Part shown: positions 51,167 to 58,865 of the stretch, piece by piece
Layout: each line of letters starts with the position of its first letter
How positions within the stretch are numbered: the stretch's first letter is position 1
Source of the DNA: Aliarcobacter sp.
GTDB lineage: Bacteria > Campylobacterota > Campylobacteria > Campylobacterales > Arcobacteraceae
Assembly (NCBI GenBank): GCA_028690445.1
Contig: JAQVBE010000010.1
Coordinates: 1-64,000, forward strand
Direction: 5' to 3'
DNA length: 64,000 nt
The notes under the pieces: generated by a model
Databases searched by the model: none
The model's input: the letters and a program-made list of their open reading frames with translations, nothing else
Told to the model about the DNA's origin: nothing
Program-made: the position numbers and the translations under genes

Positions 51167-52885
51167 TTATTTAAAAGTACCACTACCTTCATTTAATAAT
51201 AATTCAATCATTCTTGCTATTTCAAGTGGATTACTATTTATTTCTCTATCCAGTTCTTCAATAAATACTTCATATCTTGCTGCTGATTCTTCATCTAATC
51301 CATCAATATTATTAAGAATCTGGCTTTTAACTTTTGATTTTAATCTTCCTTGTGCAGTACTCGAATCAAATTCATTTTCGTAGTCAGATAACATATCTTT
51401 AACTAAAGTTTCATCATATCTATCTACATTTTTTCTAATACCATCACCAATAATCACAACTTCGTTACTTGCAATAAATTTTTTATAAAAAATTAAAAGT
51501 AGAATTGCTGCTATTATATATTGGATATATTCACTAAAATCTTTAAAAATTGATTTTACCATAGATACAGTATCAATAGATTCTTCAGATACAATAATTG
51601 CATTTCCATTTTCATCAACAGTTTGAGCAACTTGTTCAATAGGTTTCACACCAATAAACTTAAAGTCTCTAACAGTAATTTTATCTCCTCTTACTTTATC
51701 ATAACCTATCGTATCTTGAACCACAGATTCCAGAGAAGTAATAAATTCATCTTTATTTTGAACATCTTTTAATACAGAGGAATCAAAGGTTACAGCTGCT
51801 GTTATACGCTTAATATTTGTATAATTATTGTCTTTTTGAGAAATTACTTTTTTTGAAATCTCATAATTTGTAACTGTATTTGTACCTTCATTATTTGAAG
51901 CAATATTACTACTTCCATTTCCGGTACTTGGGGTCTGAATATTACTATCAACTCCCGCAACTCCACCATTATTTGATGGCATACCTTGAGATTTAGAGCT
52001 ATTTTCAATAACTTGCTGAGATCTTATACTTCCTTCTGGGTTATAAATTTCTTCTTCAACATCTTTTTTAACAAAATCTAATGATACAGTAACCTTTGCA
52101 ACAACTCTTCCAACACCAACAAAAGGTTCTAATAATGCAACTACTTTTTTAGAATAATCTTCTTCAAGACCTTCTTTATATTTATTCTGAGTTGTTGATT
52201 TTTGATTGTTTATGTCATCTTGTGATTGTTGAAGTAAACTACCATCTTGGTCAATAAGTTGAATATTTTCATGTTTTAAATCAGGGACAGCTGATGCTAT
52301 AAAATTTTTGATTCCATCTATTTGTTTTTGTGTTAGAAAAACACCTGGTTTCAGTGACAGCATTGCAGATGCAGTCGTATCACTTTTCTTTTCTGTAAAA
52401 ATTGTATCCTTGGGAATTGCAATCTTTACATTAGCTCTTAAAACACCGGTTAATGATTCTAAAGTTCTAGATAATTCACCTTCTAATGCTCTTAAATATT
52501 TAACTTTATTTTCAAAGTTTGTAGTACCTAAAGATGATTTTTCAAAAATTTCCCAACCAACATGTTTACTTGTTGCTGCTTCACTTGTAACTAATTTAAT
52601 TTTTGCAATATTTATAAAATCTTTAGATGTTTTTAAAGTAAGGCTATTCCCTGTACCGCTAACTGCAAATATTATCCCTGATGCTTCAAGTTCGTCACTT
52701 GCCAACATAACTTGTGATTTAGTCAAATTTGAGGCAATTGTATAATTTAATTTTTTATCTTCTGCTTTAATACTTGAATAAACTAATAAGCCGACTAATA
52801 ATATAAATAATAAAGAGAAACCTCCTATTATTACAGCTCTTTGTGCTGTATTTAAATTATTAATAAACTTTAAAAGTTGATCCAT
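51167..52885 (-). CDS. fliF: Flagellar MS-ring protein FliF
   Basis: The 572-residue MS-ring protein has two membrane helices (about 20-40 and 443-460), RBM-type ring domains between them, a variable Ser/Asn-rich periplasmic loop (about 280-340; includes SQGMPSNNGGVAGVDS), and a C-terminal cytoplasmic tail (EIARMIELLLNEGSGTFK) that binds FliG. Recognisable blocks are SKHVGWEIFEKSSLGTTNF and YLRALEGELSRTLESL. It follows flgB by 16 bases and precedes fliG by 15. Confidence 0.96.
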   Translation of the reverse strand: MDQLLKFINNLNTAQRAVIIGGFSLLFILLVGLLVYSSIKAEDKKLNYTIASNLTKSQVMLASDELEASGIIFAVSGTGNSLTLKTSKDFINIAKIKLVTSEAATSKHVGWEIFEKSSLGTTNFENKVKYLRALEGELSRTLESLTGVLRANVKIAIPKDTIFTEKKSDTTASAMLSLKPGVFLTQKQIDGIKNFIASAVPDLKHENIQLIDQDGSLLQQSQDDINNQKSTTQNKYKEGLEEDYSKKVVALLEPFVGVGRVVAKVTVSLDFVKKDVEEEIYNPEGSIRSQQVIENSSKSQGMPSNNGGVAGVDSNIQTPSTGNGSSNIASNNEGTNTVTNYEISKKVISQKDNNYTNIKRITAAVTFDSSVLKDVQNKDEFITSLESVVQDTIGYDKVRGDKITVRDFKFIGVKPIEQVAQTVDENGNAIIVSEESIDTVSMVKSIFKDFSEYIQYIIAAILLLIFYKKFIASNEVVIIGDGIRKNVDRYDETLVKDMLSDYENEFDSSTAQGRLKSKVKSQILNNIDGLDEESAARYEVFIEELDREINSNPLEIARMIELLLNEGSGTFK

Positions 52886-52901
52886 AAATTACATATCCTA
52901 A

Positions 52902-53306
52902 TTAATTTTTTGCTGAAGATTCAATAACTGATCTAAATAACCTAGAATCTCTTTTTATTGAAGATTGAATAGCATCGAATAATATCTTGTTTTTAGACAT
53001 TTCACCCATTTGAGTATCTAAATTAACATTATTGCCATCATTTTGTTGTTCCAAACCTTTTACCTCGACTAATTTAGGATTTGCATTAGATAAATTACTT
53101 CCTATTGAAGGCATATGTTTAGAACTTGTTACTTGCATTTTTAAAGTATTGTCTAATTTATTATTCAATTCATTTTCAAAAACTAAATCTTTAGTTTTGT
53201 ATGCTGGAGTATTAATATTAGCAATATTACTTGAAATAACTTTCTGTTTTTCACCTCTAAAATTTAACTGCTCAAAAAGTTTATTACTTATGCTACTTGA
53301 TTCCAT
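52902..53306 (-). CDS. flgB: Flagellar proximal rod protein FlgB
   Basis: The 134-residue protein has the FlgB N-terminal pattern (QLNFRGEKQKVISSNIANINTPAYKTKDL) and the C-terminal NNVNLDTQMGEMSKNKILFDAIQSSIKR. It overlaps flgF by one base and precedes fliF by 16. Its usual neighbour flgC is about 16 kb away in this cluster. Confidence 0.93.
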   Translation of the reverse strand: MESSSISNKLFEQLNFRGEKQKVISSNIANINTPAYKTKDLVFENELNNKLDNTLKMQVTSSKHMPSIGSNLSNANPKLVEVKGLEQQNDGNNVNLDTQMGEMSKNKILFDAIQSSIKRDSRLFRSVIESSAKN

Positions 53307-54025
53307 TATTTAGTATTACTTCCAATTTTTTCTATTAATGAGGCATTTAAACTATCTATTGAACTAATAGCCTTTTGTGATTGTTCAAATCTTCTATGTG
53401 CATCAATTAGTTCAACCATTGAACTAACTGAATTTACATTTGATTTTTCAATAGCTCCATTAACTATTAAATTATCATTATTTTCGAAAATTTCTAGCTC
53501 ATTTGGATTCTTTAACTTATAAGTATTGTCGCCGATTTTTTCTAAATTTGTATAAGGAGTTTTTGTTACTCCAATTTGTGATGCAAAATTATCTTCTACA
53601 ACTATTGGCTCATTATCTGCATTTAATACATTATTTCCATTTCCATCTACCAAAAAACCATCTAAATTTTTAAAAGAGCCATCTCTTGTATAAACGATAT
53701 CACCATTTGTGTTTTGTACTTTAAAAAATGTATCAGGATTATTTAATGCAAAATCTAATGCATTTCCAGTCATAGCAATTGGTCCCATTTCTGAACTTAT
53801 AAATTTAGAATCAATTTTTGGAATATTATTTGTTACTATATTTATTTTTGTAGGTGCAATATTTTCTTCTTGCATTTTTTGTAAATAATAATTAAAAGTT
53901 GTTTCAGTAGTTCCTTCTTGTTTAAAACCATTTGTATTTATGTTTGCTAAGTTATTACTAATTTGATCTAATCTATTAAACTGATTTATCATTGATGCAG
54001 CAAGAGGATAAGTACCTTGATTCAT
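53306..54025 (-). CDS. flgF: Flagellar rod protein FlgF
   Basis: A 239-residue FlgG-like rod protein with the N-terminal AASMINQFNRLDQISNNLANINTNGFKQEG, a central NPDTFFKVQNTNGDIVYTRDGSFKN and the C-terminal SMVELIDAHRRFEQSQKAISSIDSLNASLIEKIG. Shorter than FlgG, it fits FlgF of the proximal rod. It comes before flgB in the minus-strand run. Confidence 0.87.
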   Translation of the reverse strand: MNQGTYPLAASMINQFNRLDQISNNLANINTNGFKQEGTTETTFNYYLQKMQEENIAPTKINIVTNNIPKIDSKFISSEMGPIAMTGNALDFALNNPDTFFKVQNTNGDIVYTRDGSFKNLDGFLVDGNGNNVLNADNEPIVVEDNFASQIGVTKTPYTNLEKIGDNTYKLKNPNELEIFENNDNLIVNGAIEKSNVNSVSSMVELIDAHRRFEQSQKAISSIDSLNASLIEKIGSNTK

Positions 54026-54043
54026 AAAACTACTCCTTAATTA

Positions 54044-55000
54044 TTATTGATTTGAAAATTCAGCAATTAATTTATCTAAATCTTCACCTATTAAATCATC
54101 TGTAGCATCACCATGGATGTGCCGTGCAACTACAACATCTTTGGTTGGAGTATTGTCTTCAAATAAATTATTTAAATATAGAGATAATTTTCTTATCACC
54201 GACATAACTCTTTCAATTTTTTGTCTATTAATATCATTAAATTGCATTAGTTCCATTGCTTGAAAAATTTCTGAATCTCCAGAATTTACTAAATTTTTTA
54301 AATCCTTTAATGAATTAGTCACTTTATTTACATTTGTTAAATGTTCATCAAACACTTTAATATTTGGAAATTTATTATTTAATGAAATAAGTAATTCTGA
54401 TTGTGCTTTTATAAAAACTTCAAAATCTTTTATATAATTTCTAAACTCATTGTTATTATCAAGAGTTGAACTTAATACATCAAATATTTGAGAAACCTTC
54501 TCTTCTGAATCATTTGCAACTTGACTTAATTGATTAACAACTTTAGTATCTTTTTCAGCTGGTAATGGAAAAATTCCTTTATTTATTTTAGAAGAAGTCC
54601 AATCTTGAACTATTTCATCTTCACTTCTATTGTCTTTTTTCTCAACAATTTCATTATCATTTTTGATATCTTCAAATGCACTTAAATCAAAATGAATGTC
54701 TTCTTCATCTAAAATTGAGTCTTTCGTATTTACACTTTCTATTTCACTTAATAATTTCTCAATATCAGTATTACTAACACTAGCAATATTAGTTTTTAAA
54801 TTATTTTTATCTTCTTTATCTTCACTTATTTCTTCTGTCTTGAATTTAATATCTTCTTTTAATTCTTCAGTTTGAGATAATAACTCTTCAATTTCTTGAG
54901 TATTAACTTTTGCACTTTCCATAATCTCTTCTGAATTACCATCATCTTCAATGTCAAGACCATTCATTAAAGCTTCAATTTCTTCTTGGCTCATACTCAT
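54044..55000 (-). CDS. CheZ-like CheY-P phosphatase with repeated FliM-type peptides
   Basis: The 318-residue acidic protein ends in a helical region with AMELMQFNDINRQKIERVM, where D256-x3-Q260 matches the D143/Q147 active-site spacing of CheZ (DLTGQ). The C terminus EDLDKLIAEF resembles the CheY-binding tail of CheZ (VDDLLDSLGF). The N terminus SQEEIEALMNGLD closely copies the CheY-binding peptide of FliM (SQAEIDALLNGDS). Two more copies, TQEIEELLSQT (34-44) and NTDIEKLLSEI (77-87), occur in the acidic N-terminal half. cheY is 14 bases upstream. I am fairly sure of the CheZ relation; the multi-peptide design is seen, its purpose inferred. Confidence 0.78.
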   Translation of the reverse strand: MSMSQEEIEALMNGLDIEDDGNSEEIMESAKVNTQEIEELLSQTEELKEDIKFKTEEISEDKEDKNNLKTNIASVSNTDIEKLLSEIESVNTKDSILDEEDIHFDLSAFEDIKNDNEIVEKKDNRSEDEIVQDWTSSKINKGIFPLPAEKDTKVVNQLSQVANDSEEKVSQIFDVLSSTLDNNNEFRNYIKDFEVFIKAQSELLISLNNKFPNIKVFDEHLTNVNKVTNSLKDLKNLVNSGDSEIFQAMELMQFNDINRQKIERVMSVIRKLSLYLNNLFEDNTPTKDVVVARHIHGDATDDLIGEDLDKLIAEFSNQ

Positions 55001-55014
55001 GATAATACCTTATA

Positions 55015-55386
55015 TTATTTTTTTAATACCCCATCAAGCTTCTCTTTTAAAACTTCAGCATTAAAAGGCTTAACTATATAATTATTAACACCGGCTTTTA
55101 GTGCAATAATAACTTCACCTTTTCCACCTTCGGTTGTAATCATGATTATAGGTGTTTTTTGATGCATACCCTCACTTCGAACTTTTTTAACAAGTTCCAA
55201 ACCATTCATATTAGGCATATTCCAATCCGTCAATATAACATCATAACGACTTTCACTAAGTAGTTTCCAAGCTTTTACACCATCTTCAGCTTCATCAAAA
55301 CTATCTTTCGTAAATCCTAATTGCATAACCACATTTCCAATGATTCTTCTCATCGTAGAGCTATCATCAACTATTAGAATTCTCAT
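55015..55386 (-). CDS. cheY: Chemotaxis response regulator CheY
   Basis: The 123-residue protein is a single receiver domain with the full active site: D7-D8, phosphoacceptor D54 (LTDWNMP), T84/T85 (MITTEGG) and K106 (IVKPF). No output domain is fused, so it should act by binding the flagellar switch. It is the first gene of the minus-strand flagellar block and is coupled to the CheZ-like gene 14 bases downstream. It has a strong AT-rich upstream region divergent from flgG. Confidence 0.95.
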   Translation of the reverse strand: MRILIVDDSSTMRRIIGNVVMQLGFTKDSFDEAEDGVKAWKLLSESRYDVILTDWNMPNMNGLELVKKVRSEGMHQKTPIIMITTEGGKGEVIIALKAGVNNYIVKPFNAEVLKEKLDGVLKK

Positions 55387-55417
55387 TAACTATCCCTTTA
55401 TTTTATAAATATTTTCA

Positions 55418-55423
55418 ATTATA
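55418..55423 (-). promoter_or_regulatory. Putative -10 box of the cheY operon
   Basis: TATAAT on the minus strand lies 31 bases ahead of the cheY start. A second copy is at 55428-55433. The 160-base divergent region (55387-55546) shows no sigma-54 (GG-N10-GC) or sigma-28 type element. Confidence 0.4.
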
Positions 55424-55512
55424 ATGCATTATATATAATTTGTTTTAAATTTATACTTAATGCATACAAAAAATAATTACTTAATTTTATCTGTATTTAA
55501 TTATTCTTAAAA

Positions 55513-55518
55513 TATAAT
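55513..55518 (+). promoter_or_regulatory. Putative -10 box of flgG
   Basis: TATAAT lies 28 bases ahead of the GTG start of flgG. No clear -35. Confidence 0.4.
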
Positions 55519-55546
55519 AAATATATGTAATCTTAAAGGATATACC

Positions 55547-56335
55547 GTGATTAGAGGACTTTACACAGCAGCAACTGGTATGAACTCAATGCAACATCAA
55601 ATTGATGTAACATCAAATAATATAGCCAATGTTAATACAACTGGATTCAAACAAGATAGAGCAGAATTTCAAGACTTAATGTATGAGTCATTAAATTACA
55701 CAGCTGGAAAAACAACTCAAACAACTATAAATCCCACTGGAATAGATGTTGGATTAGGAGTTAGAGTTTCAGGAGTTCAAAAAAACTTTTCTGAAGGTGA
55801 TTTAAAATTAACATCAAACACACTAGATTTAGCAATTAAAGGTAAAGGTTTTTTCCAAATTACTCTTCCTAGTGGAGAAACTACTTACTCAAGAAATGGT
55901 GCTTTTAAACTAAATGAAGAAGGTGCTATTGTGAATGGAAGTGGTTATGCGCTTACTCCTGAAATTGTTGTTCCTGATAATGTAACAAAACTTACAATTG
56001 GAACAGATGGAATTGTAACAGCAACAGACCCTCAAACAGGTGATATTGTTAATTTAGGACAGATAACGATTGCAGATTTTATAAATCCAGCTGGTCTTAC
56101 GCCATTAGGAGATTCATTATTTATGAAAAGTGCTGCTTCTGGTGATGTGTTAGAAGGTAATCCAACAGAAGCACAATTTGGGGCAATTCAGCAAGGTATG
56201 ATTGAATTATCTAATGTAAAATTGGTTAATGAAATGGTTGATTTGATTACAGCTCAACGTGCTTATGAAGCAAATTCAAAAGCAATTACAACAACAGATA
56301 GTATGCTTGATACTGTTAATAGACTAAAAAACTAA
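55547..56335 (+). CDS. flgG: Flagellar distal rod protein FlgG
   Basis: FlgG forms the distal rod. The 262-residue protein, the normal FlgG length, starts MIRGLYTAATGMNSMQHQIDVTSNNIANVNTTGFKQ and has the YTAGKTTQTTINPTGIDVGLGVRV block of FlgG, FFQITLPSGETTYSRNGAFKLN and the C-terminal VNEMVDLITAQRAYEANSKAITTTDSMLDTVNRLKN. It uses a GTG start with AAAGGA 7 bases ahead. It is the only known flagellar gene on the plus strand here, divergent from cheY. Confidence 0.96.
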   Translation: MIRGLYTAATGMNSMQHQIDVTSNNIANVNTTGFKQDRAEFQDLMYESLNYTAGKTTQTTINPTGIDVGLGVRVSGVQKNFSEGDLKLTSNTLDLAIKGKGFFQITLPSGETTYSRNGAFKLNEEGAIVNGSGYALTPEIVVPDNVTKLTIGTDGIVTATDPQTGDIVNLGQITIADFINPAGLTPLGDSLFMKSAASGDVLEGNPTEAQFGAIQQGMIELSNVKLVNEMVDLITAQRAYEANSKAITTTDSMLDTVNRLKN

Positions 56336-56353
56336 AGTAAATAAATAAAATTT

Positions 56354-56728
56354 ATGAAATTAGAAGAATTAAAAAAACTTCGTGAAGAAAAGTTCTTAGC
56401 TCATAAGAAAAAGAAAAGAGAGTATTATTTAAATAAAAAAGAAGTTAAAAAAATTTATGATTACGATGAAGAGCTTAATAATCAAAATTTTGCATCTAAA
56501 ATAAAAGAAATTATAAAAGCTCAAAAAAATTATTTAGATAATAGAAAAGATATAATAATATCAAAGTTAAATGATTATAAAAATAAGAAAAAAGAGTATT
56601 ACGAGCTAAATAAAGAAAAAAGGCTTGAATACGATAAAGAATATAGGGAAAAGAAAAAAGAAGAACTTAAAGAGTATAGAAAAGAATATTATAAAAAATT
56701 AAAAGAAAATAAAAGTTTAAAAGAGTAA
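56354..56728 (+). CDS. Highly charged Lys/Glu/Tyr-rich protein of unknown function
   Basis: A 124-residue soluble protein that is almost only Lys, Glu, Tyr, Leu, Arg and Asn, predicted as long single helices (LNKEKRLEYDKEYREKKKEELKEYRKEYYKKLKE). No family recognised. It lies 18 bases after flgG and 3 bases before the next unknown gene. The ribosome binding site is poor (only AT-rich sequence ahead of ATG), so expression may depend on coupling to flgG. The composition resembles structural coiled coils. Confidence 0.5.
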   Translation: MKLEELKKLREEKFLAHKKKKREYYLNKKEVKKIYDYDEELNNQNFASKIKEIIKAQKNYLDNRKDIIISKLNDYKNKKKEYYELNKEKRLEYDKEYREKKKEELKEYRKEYYKKLKENKSLKE

Positions 56729-56731
56729 ATA

Positions 56732-57751
56732 ATGGCAGATGATTATAAACAACCAGATCCCAATGATATAAACTATACTACAAATACTTATGATAGTTCA
56801 AATGATAGTGAAGATAACTCAAATGAAGAGATTGAAGAGAATAAAGAACTTCTAGTAGAAGTAAAAGAAGAATTTATAAAACCTAAAAAAAACATTCTTC
56901 ATAAAATATTATTCGGTATTGTTGCTTTCTTACTTTTACTTTTAATAATTGGAACTGTTCTATATTTTACTGGTTTTTTTGATCCTGAAGAAGTAAAAAA
57001 AGTTGAAGCTCCTGTTGTAGCACAAAATGTAGAAAAAGTTGAAGCTCCTGAAAATAATTATAAATTTGACATAAAAGATATTAACTCTAAAAAACTAAAT
57101 GAACAATTAGCCTCTTTAACTAGTAAAAATTTAAATGATGAAAAGATAGAAGAATTAGAAAAAAATGAAAATGAAAAAAGATTAATAAATGAACAAAAAA
57201 GAAAAGAGGATGAGTTATTAAAAAAACAAGAAGATGAATTAACAAATCAAAGAACACAATTAGAACAAAAAAAATTAGAACTCGAAAGAGAAAAGATTCA
57301 ACTTGAAACAATGAAACAACAATCTCTGCAGTTGAAAGAAGAATTACATCTTAATCAAAATAAAAGTACAGAAACAATGTCTAATCTAGATTCTGAAAAA
57401 CAAAAAGTTATTGAAACAATAAATAGCATAACTCCAAAAAAAGCGTTAGAAGAAAAAGAGCTAGTAAATAATCAGGAAAACACTAAAAAAGATAATGGTT
57501 TCTTATTGTTTATAAATGTGGCAAAAATAAAAGATGTTTTATACAAAAAATATCTCGATAAAATTGTTACTGTAAGTCCAAATATAAAATTATGTAGAGA
57601 TGATAAAAATAGAATAGAAATATATTATGGTCCATTTGATAATAATGAAGAAAGAAGTAAGTTATTAAATAAATTATTCGAAAATAAGTTTAATGAAGCA
57701 TATGAATTAGAGTTTACGCAAGAAGAATTTGATAAAAGATGTAACTATTAA
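56732..57751 (+). CDS. Membrane-anchored coiled-coil protein with SPOR-like C terminus
   Basis: The 339-residue protein has an acidic N-terminal tail, one membrane helix (about 62-83, IVAFLLLLLIIGTVLYF), a long coiled coil (about 130-210, rich in Glu, Lys, Gln; QKKLELEREKIQLETMKQQS) and a C-terminal domain with CRDDKNRIEIYYGPFDNNEERSKLLNKLF, which looks like the SPOR fold (RVxVGPF then helix). SPOR domains bind denuded peptidoglycan at septa. It stops 2 bases ahead of the convergent rimM stop. It could be a cell-wall or pole-associated factor of the flagellar region; no homologue recognised. Confidence 0.65.
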   Translation: MADDYKQPDPNDINYTTNTYDSSNDSEDNSNEEIEENKELLVEVKEEFIKPKKNILHKILFGIVAFLLLLLIIGTVLYFTGFFDPEEVKKVEAPVVAQNVEKVEAPENNYKFDIKDINSKKLNEQLASLTSKNLNDEKIEELEKNENEKRLINEQKRKEDELLKKQEDELTNQRTQLEQKKLELEREKIQLETMKQQSLQLKEELHLNQNKSTETMSNLDSEKQKVIETINSITPKKALEEKELVNNQENTKKDNGFLLFINVAKIKDVLYKKYLDKIVTVSPNIKLCRDDKNRIEIYYGPFDNNEERSKLLNKLFENKFNEAYELEFTQEEFDKRCNY

Positions 57752-57753
57752 TG

Positions 57754-58293
57754 TTAAGAGTTTTCTAAAATAATTAGTGAATCTTTTACTTGAATCTTTT
57801 TATCATTAATATTTACGTTTAAAACGTATTTATCAAACATATGAGGTATTAAAAACACTTTTGGATAACCTTTTTCAACAAGCTCATCAGAAGTTTGAAT
57901 TTCAAGATAATCATTTAATGGATACCTTTGTATCTCTTTAACTTGACCTAATAACAGATCATTTTCAAATACACTACAAGAAATTAAATCAAACCAAAAA
58001 AATTCGTTCTTTTTTAATTTACAACTCTCTTTTGTTTGCTCAAATGTAGAATAAAGTTCTTGATTAGTTAGTTTTTTAGAAGTTTCGAGATCATCAAAAT
58101 TTTCAAATTTTATTAGTTCTCGAGAAGTATTATATTCAACTACTTTTAGTTCTAATTTCTTATTAGTCTTAAAAACAGCACCTTTTTTAAACTGTTCAGG
58201 AAAATCTGTATCCATAAAAAGTCTTAAGTGACCTTGTAATCCAACAGCTTTTCCTAACTTAGCTACAAATATTTCATTACTATTCATAGACAA
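57754..58293 (-). CDS. rimM: 16S rRNA processing protein RimM
   Basis: RimM assists maturation of the 30S head with S19. The 179-residue protein shows the N-terminal PRC-barrel-adjacent motif AKLGKAVGLQGHLRLF and the C-terminal PRC barrel with DLISCSVFENDLLLGQVKEIQRYPLNDYLEI and KVFLIPHMFDKYVLNV. It overlaps no neighbour and is 1 base after the KH gene. In many bacteria, trmD and rplS follow; here the next gene is on the other strand and is part of the flagellar island. Confidence 0.94.
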   Translation of the reverse strand: MSMNSNEIFVAKLGKAVGLQGHLRLFMDTDFPEQFKKGAVFKTNKKLELKVVEYNTSRELIKFENFDDLETSKKLTNQELYSTFEQTKESCKLKKNEFFWFDLISCSVFENDLLLGQVKEIQRYPLNDYLEIQTSDELVEKGYPKVFLIPHMFDKYVLNVNINDKKIQVKDSLIILENS

Positions 58294-58533
58294 CTATTTC
58301 ACTACTACTTGTATTTTATAAGAAATACCATCTTTTGCTTTACAACCATTTGCCATAGTTTTTAAAGCATTAATCATATTTCCATTTTTACCAATAAGTT
58401 TACCAATATCAACACTATTTACACTAATAATAATTTCAGCAAAATTATCATCAATTAATTTTTTTGTAATACTAACATCCTCAGGTACACTTACAATTAG
58501 TTTTGCATAGTTTTCTATAAATCTAATTATCAT
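58294..58533 (-). CDS. khpA: KH-domain RNA-binding protein (KhpA/YlqC family)
   Basis: The 79-residue protein is one KH domain with the GxxG loop (GKLIGKNGNMINALKTM). It lies between rpsP and rimM, the usual place for KhpA/YlqC. It probably binds RNA together with other partners. It follows rpsP by 17 bases. Confidence 0.88.
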   Translation of the reverse strand: MIIRFIENYAKLIVSVPEDVSITKKLIDDNFAEIIISVNSVDIGKLIGKNGNMINALKTMANGCKAKDGISYKIQVVVK

Positions 58534-58550
58534 ATTATTTTCTGTATTAA

Positions 58551-58778
58551 TTATTTAGAAGCTAGTTTTTTAACTTTTTCTGATGGTTTAGCACCAACAC
58601 TTAGCCAATAGTTATATCTTTCTTCATCAATTTTTAATACTTTTGGCTCAACAACTGGGTTGAAATAACCAATTGATTCAATCCAACCTGAATCTCTTCT
58701 TTTTCTTGAGTCTGTTACAACGATTCTATAAAATGGTTTTTTGTTTCTTCCCATTCTTGTTAATCTAATTACTGTCAT
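58551..58778 (-). CDS. rpsP: 30S ribosomal protein S16
   Basis: The 75-residue S16 begins [30 protein letters not shown] and has [18 protein letters not shown] near its end, both diagnostic. It heads the KH-rimM trio and lies 87 bases after ffh; a TATAAT (minus strand) at 58798-58803 may serve it, with AAAGGA as ribosome binding site. Confidence 0.97.
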   Translation of the reverse strand: MTVIRLTRMGRNKKPFYRIVVTDSRKRRDSGWIESIGYFNPVVEPKVLKIDEERYNYWLSVGAKPSEKVKKLASK

Positions 58779-58865
58779 GTTTTCTTTCCTTTTTTAAATT
58801 ATAGTATTGAATTCTGAACTCCAAAACAGAAGTTAAAAGTTCACAGCTCAACACTATTTATTTTT

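Noticed and set aside
58779..58865. Possible hairpin between ffh and rpsP (TGAACT/AGTTCA)
   Set aside because: Only 6 bp with a long loop and no T-tract; not supported as terminator or riboswitch.
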